A stretch of 64,000 bases of DNA from Reticulitermes lucifugus (GCA_026260175.1 JAKCWW010000871.1:1-64000), one strand, 5' to 3'. Positions 1 through 13,700 are shown, counted from the stretch's first letter. The notes: generated by a model not told the origin, from the sequence alone. Program-made: numbers and translations.

Positions 1-40
<40 letters not shown>
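1..40. repeat. (CA)n microsatellite at the window edge
   Basis: Uninterrupted CA dinucleotide repeat that continues off the left edge. It joins directly onto the 3' part of the reverse-oriented SINE A copy. In the other SINE A copies the same place holds a short GT-rich stretch, so this microsatellite probably grew out of the SINE. Confidence 0.97.
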
Positions 41-41
<1 letters not shown>

Positions 42-211
42 AGTAGGACTCTTCTGAACAAGCGATCAGCTCGTCGCAGTGGCCGCTACCTACACAACAC
101 AACAAACACAAGAGACGAATATCCGTGCCTTCAGCGGAATTCGAACCAGCAATCCCAGCCATCGAGCGGTCGCACACCTACGCCTTATATCGCACAGCCA
201 CCGGGGTCGGC
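41..211 (-). mobile_element. SINE A copy 1 (tRNA-derived), reverse orientation
   Basis: On the minus strand this reads as the same unit as 3343-3599 and 16104-16352. It has a tRNA-like head with the block TAAGGCG, a B-box-like GGTTCGAATTCC, then a TCTCTTGTG...TTGTGTTG body and an AAGAGTCCTAC segment. The element runs into the CA microsatellite at the left edge, so its true 3' end is outside the window. SINEs of this kind are non-coding pol III-derived units moved by LINE enzymes. The family grouping rests on the three copies seen here; I cannot give a database name. Confidence 0.8.
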
Positions 212-289
212 ACTAGTAGGATTACACCAATATATATCTCAAGAATAAGCAGAAATAAAAACGTGTGGTAGAAAATTCGTACGTGGGGT

Positions 290-515
290 ACTCGGTGGGG
301 TAAGAGATTGTCTCTCATCCATACCCGTTCGGACCGGCCCTAGGTCTCACACAGCGTCCTGTGTATAGAGTACCACGGCTCTTTGCCCGGTGGTGGAACC
401 ACCGGGGCACGACTTTGAAAATGGACTCCCATCTCGCGTCGTGGTTAAGAATTAGTAGATGTATACATTTACTCCCCCTCTGTATCTTTATGGCCTGTTA
501 TATGATAACATGTAT
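290..515 (+). mobile_element. Decayed SINE B copy (body and tail, head unrecognisable)
   Basis: It shares ordered blocks with the two better SINE B copies at 41962 and 54083: GACCGGCCCT, a CCTGT(A/G)TA..A(G)GTACC(A/G)GG segment, ACTCCCCCTCTG and TTTATGGCCTG. The tRNA-like head with A and B boxes is not recognisable, so this is an old or 5'-truncated copy. Family assignment is by eye. Confidence 0.55.
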
Positions 516-1208
516 TTTTGTATTCTGTGGACACGCGTTTCGAACCACATCTCGGTTACCGGAATTTCTCATCAATTTTTTCATGTCTATTATTTTTAAT
601 TCCAGGAAACTTCACGATGGTCTCCAAACAGGCTATGAACCTCTCGTTCCGAAAGCGTACTTACTCAAAACTTGTGATCATATTACTTAATGTGATGTAC
701 AAACAGTATAATTACATAAATGTCAGAATGAGTCAGACACAGAGTGGCCTAGCTGCGCGGTAAAGCATAGGACAGCTTTCGAAAATACTAGAATGAAATC
801 CCTTGGCGATGCGATGTATTCGACTTTTGTATTGTTTTACTCGTTCAGATTGGCAATATTAAGACGTTTCATCCTTCGTGGTAGAGCTTTCTAAAGAAAA
901 CAGGCGTTCGCATCTGAACGTTATGCATGAATATTTAGATAATGACACCAAATGGAAGTTCACATCACAACTGCAAATAAAAGTCGTCATTTTAAGGGCC
1001 TAGTGATTATCTGAACACAGAGCCGCGTGGTATAATTAGAAGTATGTAGTCGTTCGTAAATTTAAGAACTGCATGGAAAACCGCTACAGTAGAAACCAAG
1101 AAGGACATTACATAAAAACAGCAACGTTTCTTAGACACGTTGTGAGGATGAGAATTGGACTGAACCGGCCTATGATCACGTGAACTTGAGGAAATTTTTA
1201 TGGGCAGT
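516..1208. other. No recognisable feature
   Basis: AT-rich unique-looking sequence. Two overlapping short open frames at 361-763 lie partly in the SINE remnant and show no protein signature. Confidence 0.5.
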
Positions 1209-1395
1209 GCCGTATATGTGTTAGGTTACTGTAGTTACTCAACGTGTTTTGTGTTACTAGAGTTAGTTCACATGCGTCTTACGTAACTGGAGTGATTCAA
1301 TGCTTGTTGTGTTACTGGAGTTAGTCAATATGTGTGTTGGGTTACTGGAAATAATTAATATGGATTTTATGTTGCTAGAGTTATTTAGTATGGGA
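1209..1395. repeat. Minisatellite, about six 28-31-bp units
   Basis: Successive units share the core GTTACT(G/A)GAGTTA followed by a TCAATATG-like half. Unit starts fall near 1223, 1250, 1281, 1309, 1339 and 1369. Units are diverged (roughly 60-80 % alike by eye) and the last two have decayed most. No unit encodes a shared reading frame. Confidence 0.8.
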
Positions 1396-3342
1396 ATATA
1401 TGATATGATATTGTATGATGATGTAGGGATAATCATTTAGTATGATGGGTTACAATTCCGGTCGTTTTAAAAACAGAAATGAGTAGAATTCATACCTACA
1501 GCCTCTTCATTAGAAGCCACACTGACACTCATTTCTTTAGCAGCTGACATTCGGTCAGAGTTTCAAGCAATTCCTGTATTTTATAACAATGGTTGGAGTG
1601 CTTATAACATCCCTTCACGGGTCTCTACTGTGGAAGAGATGAATGCAGTCCACAGTCATGCACAGAGTGTCTCTCATGTCTACTTTAATATGATCCTCCC
1701 AGGTGCTCTCTTTCTCTTTCCTTCTGGTATTACGACTAAAATTATCTACGCGTTTCTCTTCTCTTCCTTAACTTATATACACATAGAGCCATCACATCCT
1801 CCTAGATTTGAAATCCCTTACGTGTTTGGTTAAGATTATATTTATAAAGCTACTCATAATGTACCAGGGACGCCCACAAAAATCCTAAGTCCTTAAAGCT
1901 GGTCTACGGGTCGCGGAATTACTACACACCACGTAGTTAGACAAAATTAGTTATTTTTCGCCAACACATTATTTTAAGATCATGAGTATGTAGTATATTG
2001 GAATACAGCTTTCTATTCATGAACAACGCTTTACTCCACATCTTTCATCTCATTTTCATGCTATTGTTTCTTTGAATTCTGGTAATGAGGAGGGCGACAC
2101 TGTTTCTTTCTTGTGGCACTGCATATAACATGCTCTTATCAGACCTCTTCATAAACTGAACATGTTACACATCATATAGGGCACAAGAAAGAGCCTTCAA
2201 TTTCCTTACACAACGTAAAATTAGTTCAATCACATTGCGCAATATAGGGTGTACAGGTTTTGATTGAGCGCGTGTGCTTATGGGGGCTTAGGCACGAGAA
2301 ACCGAGTTTCACGACTCTGTTAAATTGTAGGTAAGATGACGACTTTTTCTTAAAAATAAAAACTCTAATGAGAATGGAGCCAGACCAGTTGGTAACCGTG
2401 CGGAGCTCGAGAATTTCGATTGATCTCTTACTAAAACAATTTTCAGATTCATTGTATATTCCACGCTCATTATCCAGCATCCAACCACGTACAACTTTGA
2501 AGAAGTGCAGAACTTCCCTCAACTCGAGAGTTTGATGCATTAATCCGAAATGAATTGAAATTCCTAGCACAGCGACAGAACAGGTGCCTCTCTCTTTTGT
2601 ACTCGCCCTGCTCACTTGTTAGCTTCGGTCGGAAGTGAGTTACAAGAACGCAATACGTCACTTCCTGTGCTCGCCAACTGACGAGTGTGAAAGAACAAAC
2701 AGGCACAGTAGCTAATCATCTTGAGTGATGTGAATTGGTGTAGGAATATAGGGTGCCCAGTAATAAAATACACCATACATATATGTTCTCCCAGATTTTG
2801 CAATAATATTCAGGACTTGTTCTTTGCTTTACGGGTAATATTGGGTACTCCTAACTTGTTGATTAAAAGACTTTCACTTTATTTCATTTTAATATATTCT
2901 TTGGCCCCGTTTTCTACACATATTTTTGATTAGGGAATGGTTGCTTTCATTTACCCATTAAACTGAATGATAGTCATGCAATTTATGTTATTAAACTTTT
3001 TTTGCCTTGTTTTAAATGTAGTTTCTTTCGTCACTTACGGCTGTTTCACATTCCACTGATATCGTAATACACGCCATGAATCTCCAGCAGCCTAGCAGAG
3101 AATGCGTAGGATGTAAAGGGGTTAAATCTAAATAGTAGGCATATGAATATTCGGTTGGCAAAACTGCAATACTTTCGAATTGAGATGAGTGGGACGAAAT
3201 TTCCCAGGTCATCAAATAACCTCATAAATCACCAGGAAACAGAAATTCCTACATGAATTATCCTTCACTTGTCAAGTCTTGTGCCGTGGATTTGATAGGC
3301 ACGCCATAGGTCGCTAAATTGGAGGGAATTAGGTTCGATTCC
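1396..3342. other. No recognisable feature
   Basis: Short overlapping minus-strand open frames lie between 2226 and 2803, but none resembles a known domain and their frames conflict. I see no RNA gene or repeat copy here. Confidence 0.45.
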
Positions 3343-3599
3343 GGTCGGTCCCAGTGGCCGCGCCGTCTAAGGCGCGGACCTGCTGCCGCTCACTTTTTGG
3401 GATTGCGCGTTCGAATCCGGCAAGGGACATGGATGTCTGTTTCTTGTGAGTGTTGTGTGTTGTCATGCACAGGTCTCTGCCTCGGGCCGATCACTCGTCC
3501 AGAGGAGTCCTACCGAGTGTGGTGTGTCTGAGTGTGATCTCGAAACCTACACAACGAGGATGCCTTGGCCCACGAAAGCTGTCGTGCCATGAAAAAAAA
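3343..3599 (+). mobile_element. SINE A copy 2 (tRNA-derived), with poly-A end
   Basis: The head carries the paired block GCGCCGTCTAAGGCGCG and a B-box-like CGTTCGAATCC at 3408-3418. The body TGTCTGTTTCTTGTGAGTGT is shared with the copies at 41-211 and 16104-16352. The unit ends in an eight-A run at 3592-3599. No clear target-site duplication could be paired across the ends. Just upstream, 3331-3341 holds another B-box-like GGTTCGATTCC, which may be a remnant of an older SINE at the insertion site. Confidence 0.85.
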
Positions 3600-5048
3600 T
3601 CTCAGTTCTAGTTGAAACACATTTTCTGTATTGAAATGGAAAGGTAAATCGAAAGTAGGAGAAATGGGGGATTGGATATGACAGACGCCATTTAAATGCA
3701 GAGATGAGTGTCTAGCGTCATGATCCAGCCGCTTTAATGCTGGGGAAAAAACTTCTTGCACCAATTGGACAGGTGGCTGGATGGGCCCCAGATACCATTT
3801 AAAAGTGGCAAAAGGTATACGAGTACCCGCCACTCTTCTTACGTTACCTTATATGCGTATAGGCCTAACTCTGCGCACCAGACGTGTGTCTGGACACTGC
3901 TTTCAGACATTTATCATTATTCATCCAAAGCAGTAAACCACACTCTAAACATGGAATGTTTCGTGTTTTAAAAAGTAGTAGGTGTGATAAAACTGTTTTA
4001 AGGTCAGAAACAATATTTTTTTATTTATTTTTAAGCCGTAGCAATATGAATCACATTTCCATGCCTTATTATTGTTCCTACATATTTAGAATCTGGGACA
4101 TTTTCAAATAATTTGTTTAAATTTGTTATAATCTCACTTTGTTGGAAATTTTGGATTTTTGACATGATTATATATTTAGTTTTCTTGTAACATTTATTGT
4201 TGGATAATTTCCTCTACTTTTCTACGAAATAAATTATTCCTTATTTATTTCGAAGATGTTAACAATTAAAAGGAAAAGGATACTTTCTTGCAGGCTTTGT
4301 CAGTCGTATATGTGTAACTATTTAATATTTACTGCCAGCACACTTGCCATATCTTCAAACGCAGCAACGCACTGACCTGTGCCGTGTATCCAAGGGACCA
4401 TGCCGAAAGGCCATTTTCTTCTGAAAAGGAAGCAACAGTGCTTTAGTTACATTCATACATTCAGGATTTGTTGCAAATTCTCTGCGGCCTGTAGAATATG
4501 TAACATTCCTTACAAATTTAATTGAAGTAGGATTAAATTGTGTGACGTCGCTGCAGTAATATACTGCGCGGTGTGAGAGTAAGTAAATTATGCAGGTTTT
4601 TAAAAGAATGTGTGGGTCAACATAACTCAAAACACATTAACAAAAGGAAGAAAAGGCCAAGCAAAATGAATGAAAGCAGTGCCAGTTTTTCTAAACAGAT
4701 AACATGCAGCCTCCATAAAATCCTCGTTTCCTGTTTCTCATTTATTGCATTCACGTTACGCGTATTTTAACAGTATTTCACGTACTTGAAAGATGTATGG
4801 CTTTCACGGCACTTCAAGGCTAAGGCTAGTGGCACAGCACAGAGACGGATCGCAATCTTATGGCATCTGTGTGCGCGCTTGCCATTGGCTTACTTCGCCG
4901 GGAACGAGAGGACTGGAGGTCAGAGCGCGCGAGGTTTGAGAGAGGACCGTCACGCTATACAATACAGATTCTTCTTTCCTCTTTACATAGACGCCTATAT
5001 AAGCCGTAATAGACCTCTTCTAACCTGTTTTGGCATTCTTCATATACA
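3600..5048. other. No recognisable feature
   Basis: AT-rich sequence with only short unsupported open frames. No repeat shared with the rest of the window was seen. Confidence 0.45.
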
Positions 5049-5096
5049 GCTCTTCCCACGAAGATGAAGGCAATACGTTCCTTCGAAACGTCGGCA
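5049..5096 (+). ncRNA. Hammerhead-like relic
   Basis: A GAAGA block at 5060-5064 precedes a perfect 5-bp helix (GAAGG at 5066-5070 with CCTTC at 5080-5084). This is followed directly by GAAACGTCGG. The order matches the hammerhead core (CUGANGA, helix II, GAAA, then GUC), but the first core block reads ACGAAGA rather than CTGAAGA. It is probably an inactive relative of the motifs near 43 kb and 54 kb. Confidence 0.35.
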
Positions 5097-8000
5097 ATAA
5101 CTTACCCAGCGGGAAAGCGTCACATCCCACAAGACCGAAACATTCAGCTCAACACTAACGGGCTCCTTCTAATTTGAATTTCAATATTATTACATATTGT
5201 AAATAACAAATGAGTGAAAAGTGTAAGTGTACTTAAAATTAGGAATACGTAGAAGAGAAACTTTAACGCAGAGGCATGCATAACTTTTACTGATTGCAGA
5301 AATTCCTTCGATAAGCATTGAAAGAGTAATAGTAACAGTAATAATTGTTATGCTTAAAACTGAAGTTCTGGATTTTCCCCACAAAGTGTATTTAAGCGTT
5401 CCACATGATTGTCAAAATAAACAGCCATTATTTCCGTATAAAGCATTTAGAATCGTCCTAACATTTGATCCTATAAAACAGACGCAGTTAGAAAACGTCG
5501 CTAATTAAACTAAGGCACCAGATGTTGAGTTCAGGCTGAGAAATCAATTCTCTTTTCCCCCGGTATCTTTTGTATGAGGTGTTTCATGGAAGTCTTTCTA
5601 ACAAGCTCTATATTTAAAAGACAAATTCAGTCTTAAACTTAATTTTTATGTGAACAGTAAACATTTGTTTAATTCTCAGTGAAGCTCCAACATATCCTGC
5701 TTTAATTTGTATTCGCTTTCAAATCTGAAGCAAAGTTTCATGGTTGCTTTGATATTTTAAACTCGTGATTTCTTCAGAAAAAGCTTAATTATTTCCTGCT
5801 TTTAAAAGGTTACCAGTACAAAGTTTTTAATGGGGAAGGTTCTTTAGATGATTCTCCATAAAGCTTCTGACATAAGATCTGCTCTATTTGTTGCAGGAAA
5901 AAAACAGCCAAAGCTACTGTGAATTAATGCAGAAAATCGAAATGCGCTCTAGAAAGTGATTGTTATTAATGTTGGTTCCTTGCTGATAAACGTACTCACT
6001 CTAGACGCGTATTTCTAGACACCGATCTTCCGCGAGGGCTGCAACAGATCTACACTACAATTTCAGTGGTTACGATGGAGCACTGTTTTATTGTCCAATG
6101 CTTTGGCCCGATTCCCTCTTTATTTAGACAGATAATAGGATATAAATGTGATTTTTAAGTGAGTTGTGAAATTGTGAGAATTTTTTACCATCTTACATTA
6201 TTCTTTGCAATATGTTTTTCTACAATCTTTGGGTTGACGAGAGCGTGGCCGGCGCATAACTACTGATTTCCATAGAAGCCTGTCTGTGTTATCACTATGC
6301 TGCAGCCACTCCATCAGGATAGTTCCGTTCAAGTTATCTGCCCTCTTTCACTAACATCATGCGTCATATCCTCTCCTCATGCCCACCTTGTATAACTACG
6401 TCATATTCTTTCATTGCCTTTGTCTCTGAAACGGTAACCTCCGTAAGTCTGTCCGGTACAAAGGGGAATTAGCCCGTTTCTTATGTCTCCTGACTTCATA
6501 TATATTCCATAAACAGAACGGCATACGCTTGTGTAAACACTACATTAATGTAGGTTTGTAGTCATATGAAATCTAATAAAATCGGGAATGCCATTTTTAA
6601 ATGCTATTTTAAAATTATGTACCAGTGAAAACACCGCGTTTTGAAGAGAAGAAATAGTTATTTTTCGTAAATATATTCCATGCACACAACACTGGCACCA
6701 CTTCTGTGGACGATTTGAGTAGCTGTATGTGCTACATTTTTTGTAGTTATAGTGAGGGGAGTTCTGTGTTGAGTACACTGAAATGGATGAAGTGTCATCG
6801 GAAAAACCAAACCAGCGATCAGATAAATATGTTTTGAACACAAGTTTGAAGTGCAAACTAAAAAAACTCGACACACTTTCGGTTGGGTAGAGAAACATAG
6901 AGACCTAGAAGATATTTCGATTTTGGGTTCATACACAACGAATTTAAATGCATCATACACATATCGTATGAAATCTATATTTATTTTTCGGAGCGACTTT
7001 AAAATAAGTACGTGTTCTTTTGAAATTTATTTTCAAACATTATTAGGAAGGTTTAAGAAGGTAAAGAGAGCATTTAATTGAAGAAACGTAGTCTTTCATT
7101 ATCGGTAAGTATACTTCCGAAGATTTAGGCCTCTGTAATATTTTCAACTTATAGAAATAATAATCAAAGCCGGTAACAAAATTTTTTTAGAAAGTTAATA
7201 TTGGCCTAGAATTTCAATAGTGTTCCCTTATGTTGTAAAAGTGTCATCCCCATCAAATGCATACACATTTACAATTAAACTCAGCATATTAAATTGGGTC
7301 ACCCATTTCTAATACGTTACCCCTTCCAGTGCCATTTGCTACCATTCCCCACTGATCTATTGTATACACCTGTTCATTAACCATACGGCAGGCGACGCTT
7401 GGAATTCCGAGCCTGAATGCGCCCAGACTATAAATGAGTGACATGAGCTGTAATCTCTCCAAAGAGGTGCTCTGGGAATACTGTGCATAGGTGTGCAGTA
7501 AATATCTTAGGCGCTTCTGACGTGCAGCTATGGTGTAATTTACCATCATAGAACAACTGAGTAAGTCAGCACGTGGGGTACATGTTTTAATGTAAATCTC
7601 AAACGTATGAACGACCTCTGTGTGAATTTTATATGCGTACTATACAATTAAGCAACATCACATTGAAAATAGAGAAAATAGCGTTTTCTTAAGTTATTTT
7701 TAGACGTGCTCGTTTCATTGCCGAAGAAATCTTAAAACGCTCTGTTCGTCCGTCCATCTCTGTGTACGTAAAAACAAATCCAGAAACACTCAAGTGATAT
7801 TCATAATGTTCTACATTTAAGAATTTTACAAGTTTCGTAGAGCCATTTCAATTTTTGTTCATGTCTGACATTTGTAATTACCACTTAATTATAACACCAA
7901 TACGTGTTCACAACAACGCTGTTCGTCTATGCGAAATTCTTATTACCCTCGATTGCAGCCCTGTTGCTAGGACAGAGTGCAAGAAAACTCTCCAGAGAAC

Positions 8001-9716
8001 CAGGCATCTGGAGTTGAAGAGTGACGCAATAATTCCACTAATAGTAAATTCCAGACTTTTTTATTTTTTAACACAAGTAGTTGCTTTTTACTACTATGTT
8101 CTTGTATGCATGTTTGCCCCTATTTGTAACTCCTCAACCATGTCAGAAGTGTTTATAAATGTACCATTAAGTGCTATGCACCCTTACAAATATAATTCCG
8201 TATCGTGAAGACTATAAAACTGAAGGTGTTAGAAAATGTTGAAGTGGCAAAATTTTTTTTCCACCTGCCTTTTCCTCTGTCTTTCCATATATTTCTCTCT
8301 TTTATTTCTTACCAAGGATCTTGGGGTGAAGTATATATGCTCCCTAGCTTTAATATATGTGGCCTGCACACCTAGGTTTTACAGCATGATTTTAATTGCT
8401 CTCGTTAATAAGTAATCGAATTGTATTGCTAATGAAGGGGCAAGGAATTAGCGAGTAAATTGAAGATTAGTGAATTAACTGACAAATGGAAATGAAAGGG
8501 TGAATGATCAGAAAGAGTATTAAGTAGGCTGCTAAGAATGATTTTACCTTGATTTATGTTCCTCAGCTTCAGACTACGTTACCTGCAAGCTAATGCTGAT
8601 GTCCGATAAACGAGCGGCGTTTTATTCCACACTAATTTGCAGACAAACCAGGTGTATGAAACAGTCGCATTTTCAAGTGTATGCATGTACTTGTTGTCCA
8701 TTAATACAAAAATTACTTATAAAATGCTTTGGGAATTTCCCTTAGGATAAAATATTTCTATTATCTTCACCACCCAGTATATGACGGCGGTATATGCCTT
8801 CGAAGTATTGATAGCTATCCATTGAAATGCTTGGCTCACATTCCATAATAAAATAGTCTGCTTATTCACCACGGTAGCAACTTACAATTTCATGTCTCTG
8901 CGATCAGTGGCACAAGAGATTTCATGTAGGTTTACCCTACGTAATTGAAATCAGTAATTATTAAAATATTATGTACTTGTCTAATGCTCTATACTTGGTT
9001 GATGTTTAACTGTGTATCTGCTGCATATGACATCGATATTTATTTAACAATGTTCTCATTAGCTGCGCCAACATAGCTTTGAACCTTAGCTTTAGTGAAC
9101 GTAAGAATGGAAACAACCGTGAAAGGTTTTAGGCATTATTCTCTCATTTTTAGGGAGGGAGAAAGCAAAGCGACAATCAGTTATACAATCACGAGGTTTG
9201 GCGTTCCAAATAGGATTCAAATTGCGCACTGAACACAACAGTCAGCAGAGTTCTCGCTTGTTCTGTCTGGTTCGGTGTTACTAATAGCATAACATTATTA
9301 AGAAATAAAGAAGCAGTGTTTGTTTTAACAGTGCAAGAAAGGCCACCGAAAAATTTATAAATTTTATCTGATTATTTTTTATATTTTAAGAAAATCCTTT
9401 TAATTAAATAGACATATAGTGTACGTATGAATATGAAAAATTACAAAGACGTTGAAATTCGATTTAGAAATACGTAAATCAATAACTTCCATTTTGAAAT
9501 GCCTCTATAATCTATCTCTAAATACACTGAGTTCACGACACGGTTACTGCAGTTACTGTTATAGTTGCCTATTGGCTCGAGAGGTTGAAGCTATGTTAAA
9601 ACCACGAATCTTCATTTGTGAGTGTAGATATCCACTTTCTTATTATAATTGTTAATAAACTATGTTCATAAATAGTCGATTATCGGTTATAAGTAAAGAT
9701 ATGTGGGGTTGCGTGC
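5097..9716. other. No recognisable gene
   Basis: This stretch holds short AT-rich open frames only. The longest of note is an 86-codon minus-strand frame at 7289-7549, which matches no family I know. A CGTCCGTCC-containing segment near 7745 is reminiscent of the start of repeat family F but too short to assign. Confidence 0.4.
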
Positions 9717-10754
9717 AAACTGGACCAAATCAATGCAGACCCTAAAGGGAACTGTTATCGACTGGTGCGAAAGTAACCGATCAGGAGTCTGTACAAGGAT
9801 CACAGTGTTAAAATACGACTGGACGGAGGGGAGACAAGAAGTGTGAAGATTGGAAGGGGAGTTAGAAAAGGATGCTGTTTTTTACTGATTCTATTCAATT
9901 TATACAGCGAATACCTTACCAAGGAAGCTCTTGAAGGGTTTGGAGACTTCAAAATAGGAGGACAAGTAATTCGCTTTGTGCAATATGCAGCTGAACTTGT
10001 GCTACTGGCTAAGGAAGAAACGGTATTGCAGATCATGATTGATTGAATAATTGAAATTGAAAGATGCTATGAAATGGAAATGAATGTGGAAAAAACCAAG
10101 ATAATGAGAAACTCAAGGTAGACATCCCCAATACAGATTATGACAGACCAAAAAAAAAAGCCAGGGACTGTTGAATATTAAAATAATTTGTTTAGCCTGA
10201 TATCAAATGTTGCAATATCTACACGTGAAATTAAATCCGGAATTGCCATGCCAAAGGCAGCATTAAACAAGTATAGGATTTTTTTTCTCCAGCACACTGG
10301 ACGTAAATTTAAGGAAGAAACAGGTAAATTGCTACACTTGGAACATAGGTTTGCATGGTGCTTAAACTTGGACACTTCGGAAAGTCGGTCAGAAATAATT
10401 CGGAAATACTGAAATTTGGTGCTGGAGAAGGATGGAGATCAAATGGATCGAACGTGTGATGAATGATGATGTATTACATAAAGTCAAGGAGGACGTGAAT
10501 ATCCTACATACAATAAAAAGAAGGAAGGCTATCTGGATCGGGCACGCCTTGCGTAGGAACTGCTTTCTAAAACGCGTTATCGAAAGAAAGATAGAGGGAA
10601 GAGTAGAAGTGGAGGTAAGACGAGGAAGAAGACGTAAGCAGCTACTGGATAATCTTAAGGAAACGAGAGGGTCCTGGAAATTGAAAGAGGAAGCACTAGA
10701 TCGCTCTCTGTGGAGAACGTGCTTTGGAAGGGACTATGGACCTGTGGTCCATAG
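9717..10754 (+). mobile_element. RTE/BovB-like LINE fragment, copy 1 (5'-truncated)
   Basis: This is a non-LTR retrotransposon piece holding part of the reverse transcriptase and the C-terminal tail. The frame at 9843-10046 shows the turn region ending in LFNLYSEYLTKEAL, and the place of the catalytic YADD box reads YAAE, so catalytic residues are lost. The frame at 10432-10788 carries the family C-terminal motif RRKAIWIGHALRRNC and ends with an LWRTCFGRDYGPV segment. Frames are interrupted by several stops and shifts between these blocks. It starts inside the reverse transcriptase, typical 5' truncation. It is collinear with the minus-strand copy at 27821-29977. The RTE/BovB placement is from the motif style, not from a tree. 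Confidence 0.85.
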
Positions 10755-13700
10755 TTATATAGTGCCCATCCCGAATGTATTCTTATAAAATGTTGAAAAA
10801 CGGTTTATTTATCAATTTATTCATAAGATTGCTAATAAACAGAATATTTTATTCAAGTGTTTCCGAATTAGTGTCCAAAATCTCTTGCTAGGATTAAGGT
10901 TCAATTATATACTACAAGAGTGATAAAAATTTAAGCGTTTTGGAATGACCATCGCAATTGTAATATCTGAAATAAATCTTAGGTAACACTCCAGAGTCCT
11001 TTTAATACAGGACTGATTACTAGTGTTTTTAATAACGAATGGGGTTCCAGATTTTGCAATATAAATTGAAACAAAGCAGAACAACTTTTAATCTGTTTGA
11101 TAGAATTGTTGTTGTTTTGATTGACTATAGTAACTGCTCTGAAATTTCTGGTTTATGTAAGTGTATCATTTATAAAATAGTTTTTATTTTAATTTTATTG
11201 CAGTTTTTCAAGTGCGTTGACATAATAATAATAATAATAATAATACTGAAATATGTTAATATTAAATTAATAACAAGTGTCGTAGTCACTTCATTAATCA
11301 TAATGGAAAAAATTGCCCGATAAAAGGTGGGAAGGACTAGCTCTTCAATATTGCGCTAACCGCTTTATGTCACAGATCCAGTTCTCGTTTTGATAAAAAT
11401 CACACAAAATCGTCCAGTGCTGTTCAGTGAAACTGGAAATTCGCAGTGACTACTGAATGAAGTTTTGGTTATAAATATCTGTATTTTTTTCACTTACAAA
11501 ACATGGTCTCAGCCCTACAGATTAAAAAATACATGTTAGAAAGCTGACTTTCTTTTGTTTCTTGCATGGCAATAACTATGGTAAAACCCCTTCGAGTGAA
11601 CAGTTAACTCTATGCTTACCATAGTTAATAAACTGTTAACTATTTACACGCGTGGCGTAATTATGCACCAAGTTCACTCATTTGGGAGGAACAGTCATAA
11701 ATTTCGTGAAAGGAATACCTTTTAGCCGAGGCCACAGCAATTGAAGTTCGGGCTCATTCCCGTTATTGCTAGATCTGCACGGCCAGAGGTACACCTAAAG
11801 TATTACTCAAAAATGATGTACGGATTTGTAATGTGTTTATATAATCTGAACTTACGCTCCTGCCAGCTAATGTTTAACACCTTTTTCTCACAACTGTGAA
11901 AATCGCAATAAACTAAGCACTATGAGATATTTGACGTTGCCATGTGTTGAGAAGCGGAGTTAAGACCACACTGGCTGTACATGTCTCATATCTGGAAACT
12001 CTGAATTGTACCTGGAGCTTCGTTTGCCGTAGACCATTAGCTACACACTGAATGTGCGCGTTGAGTATAGCTTTCATTTTGCGTCTGTTATAGTTCAGTA
12101 AACAACAGGCAATGTTTATTTCTCTCCTTAAGAGTTACTGCATTAAGATATTTGTGTGAGGAGCGGTAAGAATCTAAGCTTTCTTAATTTCAGCACGGGT
12201 GAAGGTGACTTGTTAGTCTCACTTTCCTACCACTTTGCACCGAGGGTAAAACTTCCAGCAATTCGGAACGGAGACTGGAGTGAAAGCAGAGCCAGTAAGG
12301 ATAAGATAGTGAAAGTAACATTTCTTTTCCTACAAGAAATCAACTTCTGGTTGTTCAAGTCGTAGCCAGGAAAATTATGAACGAAGTAATAAAAATATAC
12401 GCAATGTGTATATTATAGAGCAGGATTATGCCAACTAATATGGGTGAAAATCTTTAGAAAAGTAGGATAATTATTCCGAAATAAATTCAATTTGCCTGTC
12501 TCCACGTCGCGAAGGCGTATGTGGGAATGGCGGTGCAAATCCAGTCACTCTTTATCTTAGCACTAGATGGAGGTGACTGGTCAGCCTCATTCCTCAGCCC
12601 CTTTATCCCTGGAGAAAGTGGCTGGAAGAGGAAACAGCTTTATATATCAGAATTTTAATTTTCAGTATTACGTAAAACCTGAAATACTTTTGTAAGCATA
12701 TAAAATAGAATTTCTTATGTGTAATCTTAAAATCGTTTACCTGAGAATCTAGCAAGAAATGTAAAAGGGACTATTTCTACCTAGAGGCCTTTGCACCGAA
12801 TTTCATGAAAATCGTGTATTATTGAAGAACGTATTACACACGAATGAAGTGCAGAAGGGCATAAAATGCTTGCCTTATACAAATCAGGTTATGGTCACAT
12901 AACACATTTCCACAAATATGAAACGATATTACAGCATTTCTTTCGCACTGAATTTATTGCCGTTGACATAAAATTTAGTGGAATGGGGTGTAGCCTGATT
13001 TATAATTATATGTCGTAACGTAGCTTATTCATTTCGGTCATAAAAATTTTTTAAAATTATCTCAGACACATAAAATATCCTGTTGGAACATGGTGACTAT
13101 TCATTTGTGAAAATCCCGCCGCAAAATATGCGTCAGTAATAAGTTAAAGTCAGGGCCTTTAAGGTGCATTAAATTACAAGGAATGCATACGGAATATTTG
13201 TGCACTGCAACTTTACCGTAGGTTTATACCTGCAACCTTTTTTATGGAAACAACACGGGAAGTCCTGCATTAGTCCTGAGAAAAGATCGAAGACGGGTTC
13301 CATCTCCTCATTCATGGAGTAAATGATTAATTCATGGTTAGAGTTATTATTCTGTACAGATGGTAATATAAATTTCTAGTATTTAAGCTCGAATTTATGA
13401 GTTTGTGAGGTATATAGGAAGTAGGCTTTCTGGGACGTGTGCAGTGTCGTTGGGGCAGTTGAAACGATTAGCCGGGACTGTAATGGAAAGCTGCCAACAC
13501 AGTAGTACGAACTAGTGATTGGACCTCCACAACGAGAAATTAATTATGCGTAGATATGGATTAATAACACGAGTTAGGCTAGTTTTTAATGCGTTGGTGC
13601 TACCACTGAACAGCGCAATTGGACCGAATGTTCAGTTTTATTTCAGGCAAACATTATTCGGATCCGGAAACGGCTATTTCAAATATGAGGTCCCTCTTAC

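Noticed and set aside
7289-7549. 86-codon minus-strand frame as a host exon
   Set aside because: Protein-like in look, but no recognised domain, no partner exons and within the length expected by chance.
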